Source of the DNA: Planctomycetaceae bacterium
Lineage (GTDB): Bacteria > Planctomycetota > Planctomycetia > Pirellulales > Thermoguttaceae
NCBI GenBank assembly: GCA_031288955.1
Contig: JAITQJ010000093.1
Location: 1-8,646 of the forward strand
Length of the DNA stretch: 8,646 nt
Direction of reading: 5' to 3'
This document shows positions 1 to 6,521 of the stretch, one piece after another. Numbering within the stretch: the stretch's first letter is position 1; each line of letters opens with the position of its first letter. Both the position numbers and the translations under genes were made by a program. Below the pieces are notes generated by a model. That model was not told where the DNA came from, did not search any database, and worked only from the letters and a program-made list of their open reading frames with translations.

Positions 1-294
<294 letters not shown>

Positions 295-301
295 AGCAGT
301 T

Positions 302-308
302 CTCCTTT
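302..308 (-). promoter_or_regulatory. Strong Shine-Dalgarno site fixing the ATG at 294
   Basis: The minus strand reads AAAGGAG, then seven bases, then ATG (292-294). This is an almost ideal ribosome binding site in a window where several genes have none. It decides the start at 294 even though that ATG is out of frame with the downstream prepilin coding sequence. Confidence 0.8.
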
Positions 309-323
309 CAAAATGAGTGTTTC

Positions 324-344
324 ATAGAGGCAAAATACCCCTAT
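324..344 (-). promoter_or_regulatory. Possible small stem-loop in the 5' leader of the prepilin transcript
   Basis: On the minus strand ATAGGGG (338-344) can pair with CCTCTAT (324-330) across a seven-base loop, giving six Watson-Crick pairs and one G-U pair. It would sit at the very 5' end of the predicted transcript. It could be a 5' stability hairpin or chance; nothing in the sequence shows a ligand or regulator. Confidence 0.3.
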
Positions 345-352
345 TGTCATTG

Positions 353-381
353 AGTATAATATGTCAACTAACAGATGTCAA
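353..381 (-). promoter_or_regulatory. Near-consensus sigma-70-type promoter of the DUF1559 prepilin gene
   Basis: On the minus strand a perfect -35 box TTGACA (376-381) is followed by exactly 17 bases and the -10 box TATACT (353-358). A second TTGACA lies at 362-367, inside the spacer. Transcription would start near 346, giving a leader of about 50 bases before ATG 294. The match is the best in the window. It argues that the repeat-containing gene downstream is actively maintained. Confidence 0.75.
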
Positions 382-405
382 GGGGAATGTTTTTTGGGAT
401 TTTTT

Positions 406-421
406 GCTATCTTACGATAGC
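406..421 (-). terminator. GNRA-capped hairpin after the DUF4105 gene; possible 3' end or non-canonical terminator
   Basis: On the minus strand GCTATC and GATAGC form a perfect 6-bp stem closed by GTAA, a GNRA tetraloop in RNA. It lies 22 bases past the DUF4105 stop codon and before the promoter of the prepilin gene. It is followed by an A-rich stretch, not a T run, so it is not a standard intrinsic terminator. A role as an RNA 3'-end stabiliser or processing site is inference. Confidence 0.4.
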
Positions 422-443
422 GGCTCAGAAAAACCGCCCAAGG

Positions 444-1556
444 TTAACGCAGCATATTTTGCCGGATACCGGCAGAAAAATATTCAAGGTCGCCGAATTT
501 TTCGACGAAACGGTTCACTTTCGCCTGCTCTTTCGTCGCCGAAAACGTCGGCTCTGCCAATTCCATCAACTTCAAATCGTACATATAACGGTCAAGCAAA
601 CCCGGTGCCAGCGTTTTGAAGTCTTTCGGCACCGCATTCGGACGCGCCTTGTTGATATGCGTCAGCAAATTCGTGACGCAACTGTTAGACAACGGATGAT
701 AGAACTCCGGCTGCTGTGCCAGTTGATTTGCCCTGTTGACCGCATCGATAAACATTACCCGCACCTCTTCGGGGGTAAATTTCAAACGATAAATGAAAAC
801 ATCGTTTTTATGGACATCTGTACCAAGACGAATCATATCCCGCTCATCAGCAAAAACGTAAATCAACTCAAATTGCCGCATAAACGCCCCCAACGGGTCA
901 TATTTTTCGTTTGCTTCGTACCGGGCTTCGATGGACATTCCGATGTGCCTGCCGTCCGCAAAGCCGAAACTCGATTCAACGTGTGCAACCCGCGGCATCC
1001 CCTTAAACGGCACCATTACGAGGTCAATCGTCCGAATATCGTCCAGATTGAAGACGGCATCGTAATAATCCGTTGTATATTTTTCTTCTGTTTGATACCG
1101 CGAATACCGGACATTGCGTATTGTTACCTGATTGCTGTTGACGGCGGCGGTTTGCAAAACGGCGTGATTCTGCGCCCATTTCCGGTCATTGGCAGGACGG
1201 AATTCCCTGACGAGATTTTTGCCGAGACTCCAAATCGGGGTTTGTTTTGCCGGTTGTGTCTGAAGCGTAATTGCCGAAGGTGTTTGCGTTTGTGTCTGCA
1301 AATCAGTAATCGGCGGCGGTGTCCGTTGTGCCGGCGGCTGTTCGTCAGAAACGAGCCGATAAATGCTGCCGGTGTTATCTGCTGAACGTTCGGTAACAAG
1401 GTTCCACGGCTTATGCAATTCGGGACTGGCAACGCTCTGCGGTGAAAGCCGGGCGTAATTCAGCGGCATACGCTGCTGCGCAAAAACACCGCCTGCGGCT
1501 GCCAACAGGAGTACAACGGGCAAAATCGAAATGTATTTGACCTCCAAACGCCCCAT
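444..1556 (-). CDS. Secreted DUF4105 / Lnb N-terminal periplasmic domain protein
   Basis: The chosen reading gives 370 residues. An N-terminal signal peptide (residues 1-26, hydrophobic core ILPVVLLLAAAGG, VFA cleavage site) exports the protein. Residues about 74-107 are a Pro/Gln/Thr-rich linker. From about 145 to 325 the sequence matches my memory of the DUF4105 family: the FNLDDIRTIDLVMVPF segment, RVAHVESSFGFADG with a conserved His near 192, SIEAR, QFELIYVFADERD, and EFYHPLSNSCVTNLL with a conserved Cys near 293. The His and Cys are the probable catalytic pair of the family, which includes the Lnb lipoprotein N-acyltransferases; acyl transfer here is inference. A TTG at 1637 would add 27 residues, but a plausible promoter (1579-1607) lies just upstream of 1556, so ATG 1554-1556 is preferred despite having no SD. 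It stands 250 bases downstream of the cytochrome gene and is probably transcribed on its own. Confidence 0.85.
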   Translation of the reverse strand: MGRLEVKYISILPVVLLLAAAGGVFAQQRMPLNYARLSPQSVASPELHKPWNLVTERSADNTGSIYRLVSDEQPPAQRTPPPITDLQTQTQTPSAITLQTQPAKQTPIWSLGKNLVREFRPANDRKWAQNHAVLQTAAVNSNQVTIRNVRYSRYQTEEKYTTDYYDAVFNLDDIRTIDLVMVPFKGMPRVAHVESSFGFADGRHIGMSIEARYEANEKYDPLGAFMRQFELIYVFADERDMIRLGTDVHKNDVFIYRLKFTPEEVRVMFIDAVNRANQLAQQPEFYHPLSNSCVTNLLTHINKARPNAVPKDFKTLAPGLLDRYMYDLKLMELAEPTFSATKEQAKVNRFVEKFGDLEYFSAGIRQNMLR

Positions 1557-1806
1557 AATGATTTTTATCGTCAAGCGCAGGATAATTATTTTGCAAAAAT
1601 AAAACAAGAGTGAATCCCCGTCTAGGCACTTATGCAAACCGCTGTGAAAAAGGGATATGATTATCGTCTGCGCAAAATATCCTTCGTTTACTTCTCCCTT
1701 TCCTCGGAAACACCGGTTCCAGCAACGGTGTCAATGTCTATCGTCAAACCGCAAAGCATACTCTCCGCGCTTGCGCTGCCTAAATACAGGCAATTATGGA
1801 ACAAGT
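1557..1806. other. Intergenic region between the cytochrome and DUF4105 genes
   Basis: These 250 bases hold no convincing gene on either strand. Apart from the promoter near 1579-1607 there are a few short inverted repeats (for example GCGCTTGCGC near 1768-1777), but none followed by a T run. No clear terminator of the cytochrome gene was found. I see nothing else in it. Confidence 0.6.
1579..1607 (-). promoter_or_regulatory. Possible promoter of the DUF4105 gene
   Basis: The minus strand has TTGTTT (1602-1607), a 17-base spacer and TATCCT (1579-1584), ending about 22 bases before the ATG at 1556. Four of six bases match consensus in each box. It would give a very short leader with no SD and supports the 1556 start over the upstream TTG. 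Confidence 0.4.
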
Positions 1807-3795
1807 CTATTGTCCCAGCGGCTGCATTTTTGCTTCGGCAGCCGTTACTTTCTGAAAGCGGTACCATTTACCTCGCAACCAGTCAACAAGCGTTTCGATT
1901 TGCGCCTGTGTCATTACGGCATCCGCCTCACTGCGGTAGAACGCCGGCATCGCATCGTTGCCCTTGTCTTTGCCTACCGGCGGACCATAGAAACGCTTCG
2001 ACTCCGGGTCGGCAATAATGCCTATCATCCAATCACGGGACATATAACCCCGCAAATCCGGTGCTTGAATCACCGGTTTGTTATTCGCTTCATAAGTTTT
2101 ATGGCACTGACCGCAGCCGAACGCTGCAAATAATTCATTCTCCGGGGCTTTCGGCAGTTCGGCAGTCCCGCGGGAGGCGGTTCGTCTTGCTTCGCTTTCC
2201 AGAAACACAACGAGTTTATCGAGTTCCGCCTCGTTATCTTCCAATGCCTCTTTCAATTCGCCGCGGACATAACCGACCATCGTACCGGTGTTAAATTTTG
2301 TGTTCGCAAAATAATCAGCACTACGGATTTTCTTCTGGTCTAAAAAGCCGGAAATCCAATCTTTGCGGACGGGATTGTACAAATTCGGTGCCTTCGGTGT
2401 TTCACAGGGAATCGCCTTAAAATCAGGATGCTCCTGTTCTCCCGCCAGCGGCGTAAACGGATGGCACAACGCACAGTGCTGCTGATAAAGTGCCGGTCCC
2501 TGCGTCAGCGGGTCGTTTTGCAGCAGCGTCAACGCCCCTGTCGGCGGAATACCGGTGAACGCCAATTCAACCGCTCTGTCCGCCTGACGTTGAGCGGCGG
2601 CTTCGTCATCACGGAACGGCTGCATTGACGATTCAAAATAATCGTGATAATACGACGCATACGTCAAATAACTCAGCGCACAAAACAGGAACAATACAGC
2701 AAGGACGTTAAACCAATGTCCGATACGCAGCCTGCCGATAACCGGTATCAGGATAATGTACACCGCTAAACAGCCGGTAACGACAAATATCGGAATGAAT
2801 TTACGCTCGCCCGGAAAAACATCCGTTTCTGTGCCGTCGGCATTTTTGATTTTGAGATTGCAAAAGTGATACAAGGCACGAAACGACCATTCTGGTCGGG
2901 CGGCATCGTAAAAACCGGCGGGGTCTGCCGGTGCGCCGAAGTGTACACCGAGATGTGCTTCGCGGGGCAGATTCTCGTTAATCGTGAACGTTTGCGGACG
3001 AAGCGAGTGTAATACCGGTAAGCGATAAACAAGCAGCAGTACAACTGCCGTGAACAACAAAACGGCGAGGCAGCGTTTCAGAAATTCGTTGGGGAAAAGC
3101 GGAGTGCCTTGGCAGGTATCTTGCGTTTTACCGGCGGCATCTTTGGCAGCGGTGCAGCATTGACCGGCTCTGTGGTCTGCCATCCGCCAGAGAACGAGGA
3201 ATGTAAAAAATCCGCCGCCGAAGACGAGAATGTGCAGCACAAGAAAACGGAGCAGTGTTAACGTACCGAATTCGGGACCGCCGCAAACGATGCGGAAAAG
3301 CGGTTCACCGACGAAGGGGAGCATTTGGAGAAAACGGACGCGTACCAGCGTTGCGGAAAAGCCGGAAAGCGTCCAACTTAACAAGTCGCCGGTTAATGAC
3401 GATGCGAGTGAAAAGAGGAACAGGACGAAGGCAGTCCAAAAGACGAACTCCCGCGGGGCGCGGTATCTGCCGCTGACGGCGAGTCCGAGAAGATAAAAGC
3501 CGAGAAGAATGGGCAGAAGTTGAGCGGAAAAATGATGAATACCGCGAATCATCCAACCGCCGGGCAGTCTGAATTGCAGGTAGAACAGAGATTCCCAAGC
3601 GGACTGGGCGGACGGCGAATAAAAAGCCCAGAGGAGAACACCGGTCAGGACTTGAAGAAAAAAGGCAAACATTACCAGTGTCGGAAAAAACTTTCCGCAG
3701 CACTTTGTTTTCGGAACGTTCCAATGCCGGAGTTTATGAATCAGAGTGGGTACGGCGGTACGGTCATCAAGCCAAATCAGAAAATTGTCGAGCAT
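1807..3795 (-). CDS. Cytochrome b fused to two class I c-type cytochrome domains; lacks one b-haem ligand pair
   Basis: This 662-residue protein starts at ATG 3793-3795. A TTG 25 codons upstream is rejected because the likely promoter lies between. The N-terminal part is a cytochrome b of the bc1/b6 type with helices near 36-58, 92-107, 116-135, 181-203 and 240-258, followed by the subunit IV-like part with helices near 334-353 and 361-380. The tail exports two haem c domains: CALCH (441-445) with likely Met ligand 506, and CGQCH (561-565) with likely Met ligand 616. Such fusions are known in planctomycetes and normally pass quinol electrons to periplasmic acceptors with a Rieske partner. His87 and His188 are kept. 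The second ligand 14 or 15 residues on is missing in both helices: Tyr101, and Leu202 or Trp203. The Qo motif PEWY reads PEWS (301-304). No Rieske gene is adjacent. The protein probably binds only one b haem; its reaction is uncertain. Confidence 0.88.
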   Translation of the reverse strand: MLDNFLIWLDDRTAVPTLIHKLRHWNVPKTKCCGKFFPTLVMFAFFLQVLTGVLLWAFYSPSAQSAWESLFYLQFRLPGGWMIRGIHHFSAQLLPILLGFYLLGLAVSGRYRAPREFVFWTAFVLFLFSLASSLTGDLLSWTLSGFSATLVRVRFLQMLPFVGEPLFRIVCGGPEFGTLTLLRFLVLHILVFGGGFFTFLVLWRMADHRAGQCCTAAKDAAGKTQDTCQGTPLFPNEFLKRCLAVLLFTAVVLLLVYRLPVLHSLRPQTFTINENLPREAHLGVHFGAPADPAGFYDAARPEWSFRALYHFCNLKIKNADGTETDVFPGERKFIPIFVVTGCLAVYIILIPVIGRLRIGHWFNVLAVLFLFCALSYLTYASYYHDYFESSMQPFRDDEAAAQRQADRAVELAFTGIPPTGALTLLQNDPLTQGPALYQQHCALCHPFTPLAGEQEHPDFKAIPCETPKAPNLYNPVRKDWISGFLDQKKIRSADYFANTKFNTGTMVGYVRGELKEALEDNEAELDKLVVFLESEARRTASRGTAELPKAPENELFAAFGCGQCHKTYEANNKPVIQAPDLRGYMSRDWMIGIIADPESKRFYGPPVGKDKGNDAMPAFYRSEADAVMTQAQIETLVDWLRGKWYRFQKVTAAEAKMQPLGQ

Positions 3796-3851
3796 TTTAT
3801 TGTATTGTGGACGGGTTTTATGTGCGTAAAGGAGGCAAACGCTGTAACGGT

Positions 3852-3880
3852 ATTTTCGCCGAAAATGCAATGTTTGTCAA
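3852..3880 (-). promoter_or_regulatory. Possible promoter of the cytochrome b/c gene
   Basis: On the minus strand a perfect TTGACA (3875-3880) is followed by 17 bases and a weak -10, GAAAAT (3852-3857). Transcription would start near 3845, about 50 bases before ATG 3795. No SD is visible before that ATG. Confidence 0.45.
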
Positions 3881-3951
3881 CCGTCCCCGCCTTTTTTCCT
3901 CATTCTTTATCAAAAAAAACGGCAAACGGATTATTCTTGGATTGCGGTTAC

Positions 3952-3979
3952 TTGAAAGCACGGCGAAAAAGAATACAAT
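3952..3979 (+). promoter_or_regulatory. Likely promoter of the cheX gene
   Basis: The plus strand has TTGAAA (3952-3957), a 16-base spacer and TACAAT (3974-3979), both close to consensus. A start near 3986 leaves a leader of about 57 bases that carries the SD AGGAGA (4028-4033). It shares a 247-base divergent region with the cytochrome promoter, about 70 bases apart, so joint control is possible but not shown. Confidence 0.55.
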
Positions 3980-4042
3980 CTATGTTTCAATTTGTATGTC
4001 CGCATTTCGTTGGATTTGCGGCTGAACAGGAGAGAAAAATCA

Positions 4043-4573
4043 ATGTCTGAACCGGCTGCTGAAATTAAAGGTCTCGTTCTCAATCCGCTTATCACCAATG
4101 CCCTGATAACTTCCGTTGAAAGTTGTCTGCAAATGTGCGACCTCAAAATGCGCGTCGCCGGCGTAACTAAAATTCCGCTTCAACTGCCGAACGCTCCCGT
4201 AACCGGTATGATTGGAATGAGCGGTAAATGTACCGGCTTTCTTTCCGTGACCCTGCCGGAACGCGTTGCTATGCTGGCAGTCTCCGGCTTGTTGCAGGAA
4301 GAGTTTAAGACTATCAACGCTCAAGTCATTGACGGAGTCGGTGAAATGACAAACATTATTGCCGGCGGTCTCAAAACGAAACTCTTTAACACGCCTTGGA
4401 TGGTCAATCACATTACCGTTCCGTCCGTCATTTTAGGCAGTAATTATCACATATCGTATTCCAAGGGGATTGAATACTGCGGTATCACGTTTGAAGTGGA
4501 CGACCCCGATTCGCTCATCATTCACGACCGTATTTTTATGGTTAACACCTCGCTTATCCAAACAGTCAACTGA
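4043..4573 (+). CDS. cheX: CheX-like chemotaxis phosphatase
   Basis: The protein has 176 residues and starts at ATG 4043 with SD AGGAGA nine bases upstream. An in-frame upstream start would lie near the promoter and add a non-conserved tail. CheX and CheC proteins are small cytoplasmic phosphatases that remove phosphate from CheY-P. The diagnostic part is VIDGVGEMTNIIAGGLK, with the E-x-x-N catalytic pair at Glu101 and Asn104 on the helix. The preceding GKCTGFLSVTLPE strand-turn and the C-terminal GITFEV strand fit the fold. Only one E-x-x-N helix is present, as in CheX. No other chemotaxis gene is nearby, so its response-regulator partner is encoded elsewhere. It ends 24 bases before the convergent GspJ-like gene. 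Confidence 0.85.
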   Translation: MSEPAAEIKGLVLNPLITNALITSVESCLQMCDLKMRVAGVTKIPLQLPNAPVTGMIGMSGKCTGFLSVTLPERVAMLAVSGLLQEEFKTINAQVIDGVGEMTNIIAGGLKTKLFNTPWMVNHITVPSVILGSNYHISYSKGIEYCGITFEVDDPDSLIIHDRIFMVNTSLIQTVN

Positions 4574-4597
4574 AGGTTTCAGAATGAGTATTCGGTT

Positions 4598-5455
4598 TTA
4601 CTGTTCCGTATTTTCCGTATCCTCCGCTGGTGCTGCTGCCGGTGAAACTTCCAGCGGGACAATGAGCGAATAGACGATTATCTGCGGTTCTGATGTGCCT
4701 GCAAACGATAACAACTGACCGGCAAACGATTGACGGCGTACCGATAACGTTATCTGCACCGCCGCCGGTAACGTCTGCATCTCGTCCATATCCCAATACT
4801 CAAGCCAGCCCGATGATGTTGATGATGACACCGATTCCTGTTCACTGCTAGACGCTTCATAATACGCAAATTCAATGTTCACCGCCTCCGGCGCAAAGAC
4901 TTCATCGTATTCCTCGTACTCCGTTTCTTTGCCCTCGTTGATAGCGTATTGTGTTGCCTGCCGGTCAAGTTGGCGGCGGTACAAGCCCTTTTCCGTCTTG
5001 CCCGTGTCCGATTCGCCGACCAAATAATACAGCACCGTTTTACCGGAACTTAACCGGTCTGACAACAGCGAAGAAGCGTTGCGGACTTGCCGTGAAGCAT
5101 ACATTTCCCCCCTCGGCAACTTCGCTGTATCAATTTGAATATAATTCCAATCGCCGTAAATGCCCGGCATTTGACCGTAAATGACCGTCTCCTGTGCCGT
5201 TTCTGCACTTGCCGTTTCCGCTTCGTCTGCTACAATGGCGGCAGATGCTTCTGTTTTGCGGAGTTGGACGATAACATTACGAATATCGCCGGCAATCGCA
5301 TTGAGGACGGCACGGGCGGCTTGGGCTTCCTCAACTTCCGTTCGGCTAATCGTCATCTGACGCAGATGCACATCAATTGCCATACAGACCAATAACATTA
5401 CGGCGGTCATCAAAACAAGAACGATGAGAACTTCGACTAACGTGAAACTTCGCAT
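4598..5455 (-). CDS. GspJ-like type II secretion pseudopilin
   Basis: The protein has 285 residues. It opens with MRS, then FTLVEVLIVLVLMTAVMLL, the prepilin cleavage/methylation motif with Glu5 of the mature form and the hydrophobic helix. Next is VEEAQAARAVLNAIAGDIRNVI, typical of the GspJ minor pseudopilin, which helps form the tip of the secretion pseudopilus in the periplasm. Later parts include a strand near 137-146, a Ser-rich loop (202-215), LPAAVQITLSV near 229-239 and an acidic, Ala/Pro-rich tail. The leader is only three residues and carries Ser, not the usual Gly, before the cleavage point. The start is secure because an in-frame TAA lies just upstream. No SD is seen. The first 32 bases overlap head to head with the annotated start of the binding-protein gene. 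No other secretion gene is adjacent. Confidence 0.8.
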   Translation of the reverse strand: MRSFTLVEVLIVLVLMTAVMLLVCMAIDVHLRQMTISRTEVEEAQAARAVLNAIAGDIRNVIVQLRKTEASAAIVADEAETASAETAQETVIYGQMPGIYGDWNYIQIDTAKLPRGEMYASRQVRNASSLLSDRLSSGKTVLYYLVGESDTGKTEKGLYRRQLDRQATQYAINEGKETEYEEYDEVFAPEAVNIEFAYYEASSSEQESVSSSTSSGWLEYWDMDEMQTLPAAVQITLSVRRQSFAGQLLSFAGTSEPQIIVYSLIVPLEVSPAAAPAEDTENTEQ

Positions 5456-6356
5456 TGCGGTGTCCGTTTATACAGCGGTGTTTGTTTGTACGGCTTTTTG
5501 CATCCTGTACATTCTCCATTGTACCGCTTGCAGCCCCGCTGCGAAACAACCGGAGGCGAAGACAGTTGCTCCTTTGTGTCCGCAGCGCATTATTTCAACA
5601 CTGCCGAGCATCACGGAAATTTTGTTCGACATCGGTGTCGGCGGGCGGATTGTCGGCGTGTCGTCTTTCACCGCTTATCCGCCGGAAGCGGCGGCAATCG
5701 ATAAAATCGGCGGGCTTTACGACATCAATCACGAAAAGATTTTGTCTCTTAAACCCGACATTGTTTTGTACTCAACGGAAAATGAATCGCTGCGGCAGTC
5801 ATTGACCGTACCGGGCAGGACGCTTGACCATCGAACCTTGCAAGGTGTGCTGGAATCCTATACAATTATCGGTGCGCTGTTCGGCGATGAAGTTTTAGCG
5901 GCTGCAAAAAACAAACAGGCGGCTCTGCAAAACCGGCTCAATGAATTTGCCGAAAAAGCGAAGCACCGGAAAAAATTAAAGACGTTAATCTGTATTGACC
6001 GGAGCCGCGGGACGGGCAGTATCCAAAATTTGTTCGTTGCCGGTAAAGGCTCGTTTTTAACAGATGCCGTGCAGTTGGCTGGCGGCGAAAATGCTGCCGA
6101 ATCGGTCGGCTTGCTTGCACCGGTACTTTCGGCGGAGGGAGTGATTGGGCTTGCACCGGAAGTCATCATTGACCTTGGTTTTACGCCGCCGGGTGCAGCA
6201 GCGGAATCGGATTTGGCAGATTGGCAAACGCTTGGCGGGAATGTGCCGGCGGTAAAAAACAAACGTATTTACAAGATAACGGACGACTACGCAACAGTGC
6301 CGGGACCGCGGACACCATTGCTGATTGAAAAGTTAGAAAGGATACTGCACGAATGA
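5424..6356 (+). CDS. BtuF/TroA-type periplasmic binding lipoprotein (ABC transporter, metal-chelate or cobalamin class)
   Basis: The longest reading gives 310 residues. An N-terminal hydrophobic segment (about 11-32) ends in HCTAC, a probable lipobox with Cys36, so the mature protein is likely an anchored lipoprotein. The body has the class III helical-backbone pattern: PQRIISTLPSITEILFDIG (53-71), GVSSFTAYPPEA, ILSLKPDIVLYS (106-117), a long charged helix (158-186), the second lobe with LAPEVIIDLGF, and WQTLGGNVPAVKNKRIYKI (267-285). The family binds siderophores, haem or cobalamin for an ABC permease; the ligand cannot be told here and no permease is in view. ATG 5424 overlaps the opposite GspJ gene by 32 bases. 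GTG 5442 or GTG 5460 would still leave a signal peptide and reduce or remove the overlap, so the start is uncertain. It is coupled to the next gene by an ATGA overlap. Confidence 0.82.
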   Translation: MRTSTNVKLRIAVSVYTAVFVCTAFCILYILHCTACSPAAKQPEAKTVAPLCPQRIISTLPSITEILFDIGVGGRIVGVSSFTAYPPEAAAIDKIGGLYDINHEKILSLKPDIVLYSTENESLRQSLTVPGRTLDHRTLQGVLESYTIIGALFGDEVLAAAKNKQAALQNRLNEFAEKAKHRKKLKTLICIDRSRGTGSIQNLFVAGKGSFLTDAVQLAGGENAAESVGLLAPVLSAEGVIGLAPEVIIDLGFTPPGAAAESDLADWQTLGGNVPAVKNKRIYKITDDYATVPGPRTPLLIEKLERILHE

Positions 6357-6508
6357 CGGCGGCGGGTTGGATAATGATGTGCTGCGTTGTCGGTTCGTTC
6401 ACCGGACTGTTGTGCTGGTGCGTTTGGAAAGTCGTTACCGCACCAGCCCCGCCGGAAACGTTTGCACACATCGAACTCGATACACCGGATATGCAGTTGA
6501 AGGAATAA
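6353..6508 (+). CDS. Small Cys-rich single-pass membrane protein, 51 residues
   Basis: The ATG overlaps the stop of the binding-protein gene as ATGA (6353-6356), and an SD-like AAAGGA (6337-6342) lies ten bases before it, so translation is probably coupled. The protein starts MTAAGWIMMCCVVGSF and has one hydrophobic helix (about 6-28) with four cysteines (10, 11, 21, 23). A short Pro-rich hinge and an acidic tail ending in LKE follow. It resembles short membrane proteins I associate with planctomycete genomes, starting with a tryptophan-led helix and ending acidic, but no function is known to me. It is too short to rest on length alone. Support comes from the coupling, the SD and the 13-base gap to the next gene. 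Confidence 0.7.
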   Translation: MTAAGWIMMCCVVGSFTGLLCWCVWKVVTAPAPPETFAHIELDTPDMQLKE

Positions 6509-6521
6509 CCGCTAATAAATT

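Noticed and set aside
376..381. The tandem TTGACA boxes (362-367 and 376-381) as a regulator binding repeat
   Set aside because: The outer one is explained as the -35 box at ideal spacing; a single 7-base repeat gives too little support for an operator.
375..1385. 336-codon open frame on the plus strand
   Set aside because: It lies opposite the DUF4105 gene, whose product has a signal peptide and recognisable family motifs; the plus-strand translation is Arg/Cys-rich with no motif and is an antisense shadow.
1557..1637. Upstream TTG start for the DUF4105 gene, adding 27 residues
   Set aside because: It would bury the signal peptide behind a non-conserved tail and lies upstream of the likely promoter at 1579-1607.
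3796..3870. Upstream TTG start for the cytochrome b/c gene
   Set aside because: The likely transcription start is near 3845, and MLDNFLIWLDDRT at 3795 is the usual type of N-terminus for this family as I remember it.
4570..4582. Short hairpin CTGAA-GGT-TTCAG at the cheX stop, as a terminator
   Set aside because: Only five mostly A/T pairs, a three-base loop and no T run; too weak to call between the convergent genes.
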